From positions 2,952,105 to 3,016,104 of the forward strand of contig NC_044917.1 in assembly GCF_003576645.1 (NCBI RefSeq): a stretch of DNA of 64,000 nt. The letters are read 5' to 3'. The stretch is from Ipomoea triloba. Taxonomy: Eukaryota > Streptophyta > Magnoliopsida > Solanales > Convolvulaceae. A program made the position numbers and the translations under genes. Shown here in pieces: positions 52,746 to 64,000 of this stretch. The number at the start of each line of letters is the position of its first letter. The stretch's first letter is position 1. The notes beneath the pieces were generated by a model that saw only the letters and a list, made by a program, of their open reading frames with translations, made no database searches and was not told where the DNA came from.

Positions 52746-55037
52746 TATAACTATTGAGTAGGGTGGTATTACCCCAACAAGAGATACATGCATTTGAGAC
52801 ATGAAATGATCAATCAAATTGACTTTAGTCATTTTATTATAAAATTAGAGGAAGTGAAATTTATGTTAGAGAGGCTTTCCATGATGCTTAAGCCTCAAGC
52901 TGAGCATATATACCATAGAAGCACTGTAAGGGTGGGGTGGGGGGTGGAAAGGGTTCAATTTATTTGTTCACATGCATTGGCAGATAGAAGAATGGATTTG
53001 ATGACAAATGGAGTGGAAGACTGGAGTAGGGGGACCTCAAGCCTAATCATCTCTTCAACTTTCTGCTTTCATTCCCTCATGCCTTTGTTATGGTCCAATC
53101 TGAACAGCCACAGCCTCAGCCAGAAGAATTATATATATATATATATATATTTGTGCAGTAGCAAATAGTGCCACTTTTACTTATATATATATATTATGCA
53201 GTGGCAGTGAATCATTAGTGTAATGCGCTACGTGTGCAAATCCAAGAAGATACAACCAACATTATATTCAAAGTTCACTGCCTAGCTGACTTTGCTCCCA
53301 TATTTCATTTCTCCTGATAAACTCAACCCATAGCTGTGTGAGAGAGAAAGCATGTATGGACTATGGGGTATATTCCAGTCTCAACATGTTTCATTCATAG
53401 ATAATCCTATGAAAATTTACTTTAGAGATTTTTTTTTTTCCAAATTCATCCAACATGATGCATGTTAATAGTATGTTGTGATAATTGACAAAAAATTTAT
53501 CATTGCTCCATTCAACATGAAAAATACGGAGTAGAAATTAAGCAAAGTAACTATGAAATCTCCCAGTGCAAATATTTACAAATGTAGAATGGCTAGCCTA
53601 CTTCATTGCTAATTATAATAACTATAAATTAAAGCATGGTTAAATTGATCAATAAATTCAAAATAAATTTGTAAATTTTACTTTGTTAGTAACTGTATGC
53701 TCACAAGGACATGGTCTACAAGCGTTTGGGGATTAAGAAAATAAAAAATGGGCTTATACATTCAGCCAAATGATAGGCTGTTCAATGATATATTGATATG
53801 CATAAATTTGAGTTAGATTCAGTTTCTATTTTTTTTAAATATAGAAGAAAAAAACAATAGAATCAACTATGATTTTTAGAAATTATTTTTTGCATTTTCA
53901 AATACACATTTAAAAAAATACACATTTATTTAAATTGATTGAGTGAGCAGACTGTTACTTTCAAACACTGACAAAGTGGATGCAGTAAAAAAATTTCAGG
54001 GCCAAAACTGGGTAGGCAATAATAATAGTCAATTGTGATTGTTGATGGGTCAAAAGTCTTTTTTTTTTTTAAATCTTTACCATATATATTTATTTACACG
54101 TTGGGGATTGGGAGAGACTAGGGTTGGGCATGATTCCTATGATATTACCGAGGCCATTTATTTGTTTTTGTTTTTACAGCGGAGAGAGACTAAGACAGAG
54201 ACAGGCTTTAAATAGTTTATTATACGTACAAACCAATTTTTTTTTTTAATCAAAACTAAAAATTTGGAGAGTAGGGGGGTGGGTGGCCATGTGGTTTTTA
54301 CCGTCTTTTGATTCCCTTTCTTGACGGTCAAACATAGCAGTGGGATATTTTGCACCCTTCGAGATGACAATCAACCCCTCTTCCACCCTACACTTCCCCC
54401 TAAACTATTCACACTTGCTCACATTGTCCCTATCCTATCATATCTTCCACTATATAATTTCTTCACTTTTAAACCTATATAATGTTTAATAAATCGTTCA
54501 CACACAAAATTAAACTGAAAATCTTATAACTACTAAATTAATTGTTCGATCAATTTAAATGAAATTATTGTGAAAATAAAAATTAAACTAATAAAGATTG
54601 AGATAGTTGATTGATGCATGCACGTGCATTGTAACATTTGTAAGGTAAATAGATGTACATATTGGATGGTTACAAAATTTGAAGGTATTTCAATTGATTT
54701 TCACATGTTTAATTTACTGTGTCATCTTGTGAGATTCTTTCACTTATGATGACTGATTGTGTAGAGAAAATCAGAAAATATACTTAGTTGCACTATACCT
54801 TTCATTCCCACACTTTTAATAAAATGAGAGTTATTTTATTACACTCATGTAATACTATATTAAGCAAAAGATATGATTTTTGCCAACAGTTTATTAGAAG
54901 TTATTATACAATAGAAAGGACAAATTTTGGAGCTAGGGTTATGAAGAGAGATGGATGTTATTGGAGCAAATTAAAGTATCTTTTATATAAAGTAAAAGAT
55001 AAAATTGTATTAATAATAAAATAAACAAGTTTAGAGT

Positions 55038-55090
55038 AGAAGGGACAATAATTTTTTATTTTTTTTTGAAAACAAGAAGGGACAATAATT
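55038..55090 (-). repeat. Micro-insertion: poly(A) tail (minus strand) with 16-bp target duplication
   Basis: AGAAGGGACAATAATT occurs at 55038-55053 and 55075-55090. The 21 bp between them read, on the minus strand, TGTTTTC followed by an A-rich run. Confidence 0.6.
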
Positions 55091-56867
55091 AATTCAGTCA
55101 AACTAAGTAAGGCATGCGTGTGTGTGGATTTGTAAGCCCTTAATAATAAAAGAATCCAAAGAGCCGCAAGACAAGGGTTAGTGTCCTCGCTTAGCCCTAC
55201 ACCTACCCAACCCTTCTCCATTTTTTACCCCACCTTTTTTCCCTTTGTTTTGGGAATATTTATCACATTTTCTCTACCCTCTAACTTAGAAAATGTGAAA
55301 TCATATTTTTGTATCAATAAAATTTAGTATGCCATTTAATGTTTGTTGGCAATCAAGTACAATATCATGTTATCGAAATATAATTTTGACAGTGTTATAC
55401 AAGTATAAAGAAATAAAGTTACGTTTTCTCAAAAAATTCTTGCTGAGCATCTTTAAAATTGGTGTCCAATCTAGGTAGCCCGGCCAAGGGCCCAAACTCT
55501 GGTATGGGAAGCTCTAACTTCAAGATGTTGTTGGTAGAAGTCGAACTCCCACCATGCTAATAAAATTGTAACTTTAGATCAAGTAATTTACAACTTAAGC
55601 TAACCTTACGGAACTGTTATTTTCTTTCTTTCTTTTTTTTTTTTTTTGTATTTTTATTTTTTTATAAGGTTGAACCATGGTAAGAGCCATTAAGTATATG
55701 TATACATTGTATGTATATATACAATTCCTCATACCCTCTCTTTCTCTCTCCGCTTTGCAATCTATCTGCAAAAAGCCAAAAGATACTTGGGTATATTTAT
55801 TTACAATCTTTTATTAGTAAAACATATTAAAAGGGAAAAGAAGACAAAGTGTCAGCCATGCTCGTGCATGTATCAATTATTGTTATCTGCGCAGTGGAGA
55901 GAGAGAAAGAGAGTCCCCCGTTCCTAGCGGGGGAGCAGTTTCATCATCCATACTACCTAAACCTACTAAACTATTATTTTAGCTTACCAGAAAGACTGTC
56001 AAAGTGGCGTGAAGTGATTCTCCCAAGTGAGAGGTTAGATATTGACTTATTGAGTTTCAGTAGGTTGAGGAAGTATATATGAACATATACTACATCAAGG
56101 ATTCTTTCTACGTTAAAACGAAGGATTTGAAAAATTGAATTAAAAAGTGAGTATCAGATTTGATAGTTTTATAATAAAAGAAGTTTACAAATCCACACTA
56201 TAGAAAGTATTTGCAATCTCATTAATAGAGTTGGGTTGGCACGTACTGTAGAACACATTTACAAGAAAATCAATGTTTGTGTAGAATAAATGACAACACG
56301 TACGTCATGATGAACTCTTCCATAGCCTTCATATAGATTTTCGAAACCTCCTAATACCATTGTCGTTGCTTGGTCAAAAACCTATGTAATTTTGATATGT
56401 CATTTTCATTCTCTCTCCTTAAAAAAAATGGTATACGTACATGTAAAACGATCACACTAAATAATAAAACATTTGATATATGTAACATGATTTTACAATT
56501 GGACATTTGAAAATGTTTAACATTGCATCTTCGGATAACTGAAAGTATATCCCGAGACTCTTGTGATTACACGAAGGAGGAAGATGATGAGAACCAGGTA
56601 GTGCCTTTCCTGCACTCAAAGCATTTTCAAATGCACTATCAACCATTTCAAAATGTAAAAAAGTTTTTAAAAAATCACTCTATTTTTTTTTTATTGATTT
56701 TCAACTTTAATCATTCTTAGATTGACATGGCAAAAGAAAATACTATATGTACCCTAATTTTTTACTTCAACACACAAAATCTTGATATAGATAAGATATT
56801 TGTATTGGAACCCAAATAAAAAAGTAACTTACCAGTGCCCGCTATATCAAAAAATAAGATTTGACAG

Positions 56868-57192
56868 GGTGTTTGGTTGGAAAGAGGAATTATGGGGGAA
56901 TGGAATTGTAAAAAAGAATAAGGTGAAAATAAAGTAAGATTCAAATTATAGTGTTTGGTATGCATGAATATGATTAATAAGAATTGAAAGGGAATGAGTA
57001 ATATAATTACTGAAATGCCCTTATGTAAGAAAACATATGAGTGGATGAAAATAATGACAGGGACAAAAATGTCTTCACACTCTCCAATTCAATGCTGAAT
57101 TACAATTCATAGAAGAAGGGTCATGAATTGCAATTCAGCAAATAGAGGAATTACAATTCGGTGAAATTACAATTTCCTCCAACCAAACAATA
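56868..57192. mobile_element. MITE-like element, PIF/Tourist style ends
   Basis: GGGTGTTTGGTTGGAAAGAG at the left and TTTCCTCCAACCAAACA at the right are inverted. The interior is rich in GGAATT/AATTCC motifs. A second CAACCAAGCA block at about 57241-57250 makes the right boundary uncertain. Confidence 0.5.
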
Positions 57193-59098
57193 TAGTTTAG
57201 AGCTTCAACAAATTTCAATTCAATTACAATCAAATTGCATTCAACCAAGCAAGTTGTGAGAGTCCATGTAGCCCACCATTCATACTAGAAGTAGGGCATA
57301 TATATGTATGTGTGTGCATGATGATTGATGAGATGGATGGAATATAATGAATGATGTAACGTGAGAGTTATGGGTTAGAATTGAAGATGGGAAATTGGCA
57401 TGAAATGAAGGTGAAAAGGGTGTTGGTTGGTTAGTGGTTAGATTAGGGGGTGTGACAGTGCTCAGTCTGACATTGATGTGACCTTTGTCCAACTCAACCC
57501 CTATTTTAGTATCTATCAAAAATTCTATTCTATACACCCATATTGTATCTATTAAATTACTTTGCATTTTTTTCTAAAAAAAATATTATTATCATTGACT
57601 ATTTTATATTTCTGACCATGTATATGGACGGTACAATTATATTATATATTTGAATATTATCAAATATGACACTGTATAAAAGAAATTCATAATATTTATG
57701 TGTAATTAACTAAGATTGCATTTCAAATTCAAATCTCTCTATGTGATTGTCTTTACCATGAAATCTTAGTGGATGAGATATATAAAGAATATGATGTATT
57801 TTGATAGTTGAATGAGATATGTTGGGTCGGTCTTTGAATTTTTGTGGTCCCATTCTTATAAATAAATAAGGCCTTGCCAAAAGTATAAGTGTAATATTTA
57901 AAACTAATACCATAAAATATATTATTTTTACTTCAAATAAGTATGAAGGGTGCAACACCAGTTGAATGCAAAAATACCAGTTTCTACTTCAATGCCAAAA
58001 TGATTTTAAGTAGGATGTGCAAAGAATGTCATTTATTTAAAATAATATGGGTAAATATGAAAAAAAAAAGAATAGGAAACTACTAGCTTATTTTTGAAAC
58101 GTTACCTTAGGTAGTTTGATATTATAACATCATATGTAAGAGAAACTTGAAAGTAACATTTAAAAAATGTTATTTGCATTTTGCATAATTTTTAAGTTTT
58201 TAATGGTCTAATTGCACTTTTCTTTTTGTTTGATCGTTCAATTGCACAATGTGTAAAAATTTAATGGCCTATTTGACACGTTTTTCTTTAATCAATATAG
58301 AAGTTAGTCTCTTTGTGAACGTGGCTAACAATACAACGCTACCTACACTGGCACATCAAATTAATTGCCCCTACAATATGCACGGGGAGTTCACGCTTTC
58401 CTCTCCTATTTTAATCATTTGAACGACAATTTTGAATCGCTCTCAAACTCAATATTATGAAAGCCCCTATCCCAATATAAACTCAAATTATCATAAATAT
58501 AATCTTTAACAAATTCGCGATGTAATCCCAATTCTAAATGTAAAATTATACGCCCACACACCTAACGTATCCCTCAATAACAACTCACCGTCAAAGCTAT
58601 ACCAAGTTGACCTGGCCTTTAACGCGTCATGACATCAACATTTACTTTAGCGGTGTCCCCACACGGTTTAATTATTTGTCCCCTCTCGCAAGAGTCTGAC
58701 ACTTAAGCTGCGTTCCAACCAACACAGTTTGAATAATTTTTTGTATCAAGAGTGCCTAATTTCAAATATTATAACTATTGACACTTAGCTTGTTTTTGTT
58801 CTTGTACATACTTAGAAAAAGTTGCTCAAATATAATATAACATAGTAAGTAAAAAAAATGTGGTTTTTTTATAATAGAAAGTGACAAAAATATATTTGAT
58901 TTACATTCCTAATTTAAGTCCAATGCACGTACGTTCTGATGAATTAAAGTATTAAACATCTGAAGGGCGAATTAGTCATTAGAAACTATAAAGTTTACAT
59001 ATTAAATGAGAGTCAAAGATATCCATGAAGTTCCAAAGATTGTAATTGTTTAGGCTTGTTTTACGATTACGAAACTATCACATGCCCATTGGATATCC

Positions 59099-59109
59099 CA
59101 CATGTAAAG

Positions 59110-59159
<50 letters not shown>

Positions 59160-59182
59160 NTGAAAACACATGTAAAGGAGTT
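59099..59182 (-). repeat. Micro-insertion: long poly(A/T) run with 16-bp target duplication and an N
   Basis: CACATGTAAAGGAGTT occurs at 59099-59114 and 59167-59182. Between them is a T run of about 40, then AAAAAA, an unresolved base at 59160, and TGAAAA. On the minus strand the insert begins TTTTCA, and the flanking repeat supplies the preceding G. The N marks an unresolved read-through of the homopolymer. Confidence 0.6.
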
Positions 59183-59492
59183 ATACTGTCCTATAAGAAC
59201 ACACAATCTTCTTTATTCATTAAATTGTCATTTAAAAGGAAAAATAAATTACAACATTGAAAAGTATAATTGAGTAGGTAAAACATTATTACTGTACCCA
59301 AATAATTATAAGTTTAATTATTATTAACACAATCTTAGTCAAATTCATCACATAACAGCTACATAGTATAATTTTTTAAAATTTACAGTCCACCAAAAAA
59401 TAAACATAATTTTACTATCAAATTTTCTGCCCTTAATTATTTGAAAAGTGGAGAGATGAATAGGGCGCGGCGAAAATTCACAAAATTTCAAT

Positions 59493-59544
59493 AGTGTCCC
59501 TTATTGTTTTTTTTTTTTTTTTGAAAGCAGTGTCCCTTATTGTT
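59493..59544 (-). repeat. Micro-insertion: poly(A) tail (minus strand) with 16-bp target duplication
   Basis: AGTGTCCCTTATTGTT occurs at 59493-59508 and 59529-59544. The 20 bp between them read, on the minus strand, GCTTTC followed by 14 A. Confidence 0.6.
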
Positions 59545-60371
59545 CATTACATTTAATGATAGATTTGATGCATATTTATTATTTAATGTTCAATTAACCA
59601 TCGAATGCTATATGCCTCTCATTTCATTATTACAGATTCAATTAATATAAGAACTCTAATTTTTAAGAATACATATATTTGAAAATAAATATATAATATT
59701 TAAACATTACAAACAAAGAAAAATTATTTTAAAAAATGTTAAGGTGTTGATTGATATCACCACCAATTGGCGATTACATTAGGTGGAATTAGAAATAAAT
59801 GAAAATTTTTAGAATTTGTATCAGGTATAAATTTAAAGGTATGGTCGGTGTGTTGATTAACCGTGTAAATTTAAGAAGTAGTACTTTTTTTTCATGTAAT
59901 TTGGTAATATACAAATAATATTTTAAAATGTACTCAAAAATAAAATTATTTTAAAATAATTAATTAATTTATTAATAAGAGAAATCATGACAGCAGGCTA
60001 CAGTTAAGAATTTGATTTTTACTATCCTCGTGTACTTTTTAATTATTCATATTCTCCGTTTTTCTTGAAAGATGGAATTCTCAGAGAGAGAGAGAGAGTT
60101 AAGGTGTTCATATTATATGAATAGCTTCACTTTGCCTTGGAAGAAATGACTTTCTCTTCTTCTTCTTCTTCATTATTTGAACCTCTCTTCTTCTCCTTCA
60201 AACCACGCAAAAATGGCAACTTCTCTCTTTTCTGATCATCAAACCCGTACTCCTTGATTCTCTTACCACCCTGCATCTTCACCGTCTTCCCATGCATCAG
60301 TTTTCCGTTTTGATTCTGTGTTCTTAGGACTGTTTTTTTTTTTTAAAGAATGTTTTGTTGAGTTTCTGGAT

Positions 60372-63300
60372 ATGGCGGCTTCCATGAACAACTGGCTAGG
60401 CTTCTCTCTTTCTCCTCACCACGACGCTCAGCCCCAGGAGATCTCGTCCATCTCCGCTTCTGATGACGTCTCCGCCGGCGGCGGCGGCGGCGGCGACTGC
60501 TTTGATCTTAGCTGCCGGAGAATGCTCCCCTCCGCCTCCCCCTTCGGCATACTCGAAGCTTTCAGCTCTAGAAATAGCCAGTCTCAAGGTCAGTACTAAA
60601 TAAATCTAGGTTAAGCTTTTGTTGTTTTTTTCGAGTAACCATGAAACTCGCAACCACTGTTAGATAATTTTTTGAGTTTGAACTGGAAAGACTTTTTTTT
60701 TTTTTTTTAAATTAAACTTGTAACCTAGTTACTAAGTCAGACCAGATTAGTCTGACTAACTTGGCTGGAGTTTTCTATTACTGTCTGCAGTTTGTGTGGT
60801 TTAAAACCCTAATAGTTTTAATGGAAGTTCATCAATGGCGGTAAATTAAACATCATGTGTTGTGTTTAACTTACAAACGTTGTCTCATGCATATATAATT
60901 ATAATATTTTGTAGAGTGGAGTCATATGAAAGACGCGGAAACGATGATGTTCAGTCAACACGGCGGCCTTGAAAGCCAGCAAGAAGTTGCACCCAAGCTG
61001 GAGAACTTTCTGGGAATCGGAAGAGACCGGCAGCTTCAACCTTGCACCACCGCCGCCGCCGCCGCTAACGCTAACAATAACCCTACTTTTGGGCTCTCGA
61101 TGATAAAGAACTGGCTGCGCACTAACAAAACTGCCAGTGATAACGGCGGCTGTGTGGCGGCGGCCGGCATGATGAGCAGCTCTCAAGCCCTGTCGCTGTC
61201 CATGGGCGCGGCGTCGCAGCCCAGCTCCGCCGCCGCAGCTCTCCCGTTACTTAATATCAGCGGCGGCGAGAACGATCATGTTCATCTCCAGAATAACGTT
61301 ATTGCTGCAAGTACTAATAGCGCAGGTTGTCTGTCGGAGAGCGAGAATAATAGTCAACAGACTGAAAATGGAACGAGCCAATCTCCGGCGACCGCCATAG
61401 CCGCCGACGCACAAACTTCCACCGCTACTGCCAACGGACTTGACGCCACGTCGCGGAAATCCATCGACACCTTTGGTCAGAGAACTTCTATTTACCGCGG
61501 CGTCACAAGGTACCATATAATAAATAATAATTCTTATGGTCACTTGTTTTGCGAAGTGACTTATTGACTGTCTTATTTTGAGCTGATTAGTTATGCAAAA
61601 TTTTATTAATTTATTATTTTGTAATTTTTCTTTTTTACTATTGACACAATATAGTGACAGAGGGTTTTTCTAAAGAAAATCTTGATTTTTATTCCAAAAT
61701 TGATTTTGAAATTTGGTTGGGTGGGTGCAGGCATCGATGGACTGGGAGATATGAGGCACATTTGTGGGATAATAGCTGTAGGAGAGAGGGACAAACCCGC
61801 AAAGGAAGGCAAGGTAAACTGTGCACCACTCTACACTCTACACCCTACAACCTAATCAATTCCTTAAACACAGTTGCACTTTCCTTAAATTAGTGTCTGC
61901 CACTTTTTTCTGCTGCTCTAATTACTGCTAATTAACCTAATCTTATCTGTTTTCCTGTGATTTGTGTTTGGTTGGCGTCATCTCACTGTTCCACTGCTTG
62001 CAGTTTACTTGGGTAAGTGAAAACGAAACCCGTCTTTCAATATCATTATTTGTTGAAACGAAATACATTTTTCAATATGGTGTAATGTAACGTCACGTTG
62101 TTGGTCTGTAGGAGGTTATGACAAGGAAGAAAAGGCGGCCCGAGCTTACGATTTAGCTGCACTCAAGTACTGGGGTCCTACTACCACCACTAATTTTCCT
62201 GTGAGTATATATATACGCAGCAATAGTTATCCATGGTTTTGATGTGAATTTTAATGTATGTATAATATGTATGCTTAATTTTCAGATTAGCAACTATGAG
62301 AAAGAACTGGAGGAGATGAAACATATGACCAGACAAGAGTATGTCGCGTCATTACGAAGGTGAGACCTCACTCAGCTCGTCTACTCACCGTCATTTACAT
62401 CCTCTCGAATGTTCTGTCGGAGAGAAAGAATCTTATTATAAACTGAGACGACATTACAAGGGTTGTAATATATTACATGTCTTGTGACTACAAAGTAATT
62501 TTCATCGCTAATATAATATTTGTTGTCACTGGTGTTTATGTTGCAGGAAAAGCAGTGGATTCTCTCGTGGTGCATCCATTTATCGCGGTGTAACAAGGTA
62601 ACTAGAGTACATTAGAGTTTATGAATAAAATTGATTATAAATTTTCTTGTTTGTATGTATAATTTTTCAATGTGAAACAATTGTGAGCAGGCACCATCAG
62701 CATGGAAGATGGCAGGCTAGGATTGGAAGAGTAGCTGGAAACAAGGATCTTTACTTGGGCACTTTCAGTAAGCCATTCTTTTTTCATTACTATATGTTAT
62801 GTTATAATATAATTGAAAAATATGTTTGATCACAAGTCTAAATGTTAAAATTATATATTTATTATTTATTTATATTATGCTAGATGAACATATATAATAT
62901 ATAAACATAAATATGCAATCCAATTATCAGTTTAAATTTTTAGTTGAGATAGAGAACATGCTTCAATTTGGTCATTCTCTATAAGTTTTCTTTGTTATTT
63001 TAGGCACCCAGGAGGAAGCGGCTGAGGCATATGACATCGCCGCCATAAGATTCCGGGGACTGAACGCCGTTACCAACTTCGAGATCAGTCGATACGACGT
63101 GAAGAGCATAATGGACAGCGCCACGTTGCCCATCGGCGCGGCGGCTAAGCGGCTAAAGGATGCGGCGGAGCAGTCGGAGATGTCACAAAGAACAGAAGAC
63201 ACCCACAACAACATCGGACTCCTCTCACATTTCACCGACGGAATCACTAGCTACGGCGCCGCCGCTCACCACCACGGCTGGCCCTCCATCGCCTTCCAGC

Positions 63301-63866
63301 AAGCTCAGCCGCTCAACATGCATTACCCTTACGCCGCCGCCGCCGCCCACCACCAGAGGCTCCCACTGTGGTGCAAGCAAGAACAACCGCACGATAACGC
63401 TGACGTCACTCACAGCGGCATTCAAGATATTCATCAGCTTCAGCTCGGCTACAGCAGCGCCGCCGCCGCAGCCGCCGCGGCGCACAATAACTCTCTGCAG
63501 CCTTCCGTGATACACAATCTGATGGGCTTGGACTCCTCTTCGATGGAGCTTAGCTATGGCGTCGCCGGAGAAGGAGGTAACAACAACGGCGGCTTCGTGA
63601 TGATGCCGATTGGACAGGATGGGACCCACGGGTTCGGAGAAAACGAGGTTAAGCCACTCGGCTACAATGACAACATGTTCGGCGGTTCTTCATCTTCCCC
63701 GGATCCATACAATCAAGAAAGAAGCTTCTACCTCTACAACCAGCAACCGCAAAACCCCGCCGCCACATGCAACAACTGGGTCCCAACCGCCGTTCCGACC
63801 ATCTCGGCAAGGGCGGGAAATATCGCCGCCGTTCCGGCCACTTTTCCGGCGTGGAATGATACATAG
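60372..63866 (+). CDS. BBM: AP2-family transcription factor, AINTEGUMENTA-like / BABY BOOM type
   Basis: Nine exons: 60372-60588, 60915-61509, 61731-61813, 62004-62012, 62112-62200, 62286-62359, 62547-62597, 62691-62767 and 63004-63866, in phase, 685 aa. Two AP2 domains follow each other: repeat 1 (about residues 265-331, [20 protein letters not shown]) and repeat 2 (about 367-425, [20 protein letters not shown]). The linker is [20 protein letters not shown]. Exon 4 is only nine bases (VYL), a hallmark of this family. BBM features are [11 protein letters not shown] at the N-terminus, PKLENFLG, the [12 protein letters not shown] motif and a C-terminus ending WNDT. PLETHORA paralogues lack the MIKNWL motif. 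It is a nuclear activator of embryo and meristem identity. The start is placed at MAASMNNW; an in-frame ATG 54 bp upstream would add a T-run-encoded Phe stretch unlike the family. Confidence 0.96.
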
Positions 63867-64000
63867 AACGAACTATATCTTCTAATCAGAGATAGAAGGT
63901 GGTGGGGCCCTTCAGTTAGAAGGTGTATTATAACTAGTTTTTATTTTTTGAATTCTCGTTTTAAATTAATTATAACTTCAAATGAATTGGACCAAGAAAA
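63867..64000 (+). other. Probable 3' UTR of the BBM-like gene
   Basis: AT-rich sequence after the TAG stop; the window ends here. No polyadenylation signal is distinct enough to mark. Confidence 0.6.

Larger units (their letters stand above)
52095..60371. other. 8.3-kb gene-free region upstream of the BBM-like gene
   Basis: AT-rich DNA without any convincing gene. It contains two small foldback elements (52353-52476 and 52564-52745), a (TA)n tract at about 53131-53152, a MITE-like element at about 56868-57192, and three micro-insertions (55038, 59099, 59493). The last 300 bp are CT-rich (about 60140-60210), with a GA run at 60082-60098, and probably form the leader of the transcription factor gene. 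Confidence 0.6.

Noticed and set aside
53900..53928. Another micro-insertion (AAATACACATTTA twice around an A run)
   Set aside because: Only three bases separate the copies, so simple slippage or tandem duplication explains it better.
60318..60371. Upstream ATG as the true start of the BBM-like protein
   Set aside because: It would add a Phe-rich stretch encoded by a T run. The family start is [11 protein letters not shown], which the downstream ATG gives.

Overview
This window is nuclear DNA from a flowering plant, most likely a eudicot. The genes are split by many short GT-AG introns, the intergenic DNA is AT-rich, and the mobile elements belong to plant families (Copia/Ale, CACTA, hAT, Helitron, Tourist, Stowaway). 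The gene families are plant families too: plastid BCCP, AHAS regulatory subunit, PPR and BABY BOOM. The sequence alone does not fix the species. No rRNA, tRNA or CRISPR array was found.

Seven of the eight protein genes were rebuilt exon by exon with consistent phase; the eighth (PPR) has one exon. (1) 191-4214, minus: five-finger CCCH zinc-finger protein of the ZFN type. (2) 18447-20812, minus: biotin carboxyl carrier protein of plastid acetyl-CoA carboxylase. (3) 21957-27215, minus: Deg10-type mitochondrial serine protease. (4) 29336-31139, plus: mitochondrial acyl carrier protein. (5) 36348-43196, plus: gamma-tubulin complex protein 2 (SPC97). (6) 43539-45956, minus: PPR protein. (7) 47946-52094, plus: acetolactate synthase regulatory subunit. 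(8) 60372-63866, plus: AINTEGUMENTA-like/BABY BOOM transcription factor. They are independently transcribed housekeeping and developmental genes, not an operon. From memory, several have Arabidopsis counterparts clustered on the same part of chromosome 5 (At5g16xxx-At5g17xxx), so this looks like a conserved block.

Mobile DNA fills the gaps. Between genes 1 and 2 there is a three-level nest. A Copia/Ale retrotransposon (5595-16104, TSD TTTGT) was split by a CACTA transposon (9128-15160, TSD GAA). That CACTA was in turn split by a hAT element (9216-10989, TSD GTTGTAAG). The CACTA carries about 31 tandem copies of a 62-bp unit, each holding a perfect 15-bp-arm palindrome. A Helitron with a helicase remnant (31824-36020) ends 327 bp upstream of the GCP2 start codon. 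A Tourist-like MITE holding a Stowaway lies between the PPR and AHAS genes.

The least expected pattern is a scattered set of very short insertions at about 17.6, 24.3, 55.1, 59.1 and 59.5 kb. Each is essentially a poly(A) run headed by a G(C/T)TTTC-like motif and flanked by an exact 15-17 bp direct repeat. They look like retroposition events that kept almost nothing except the tail.
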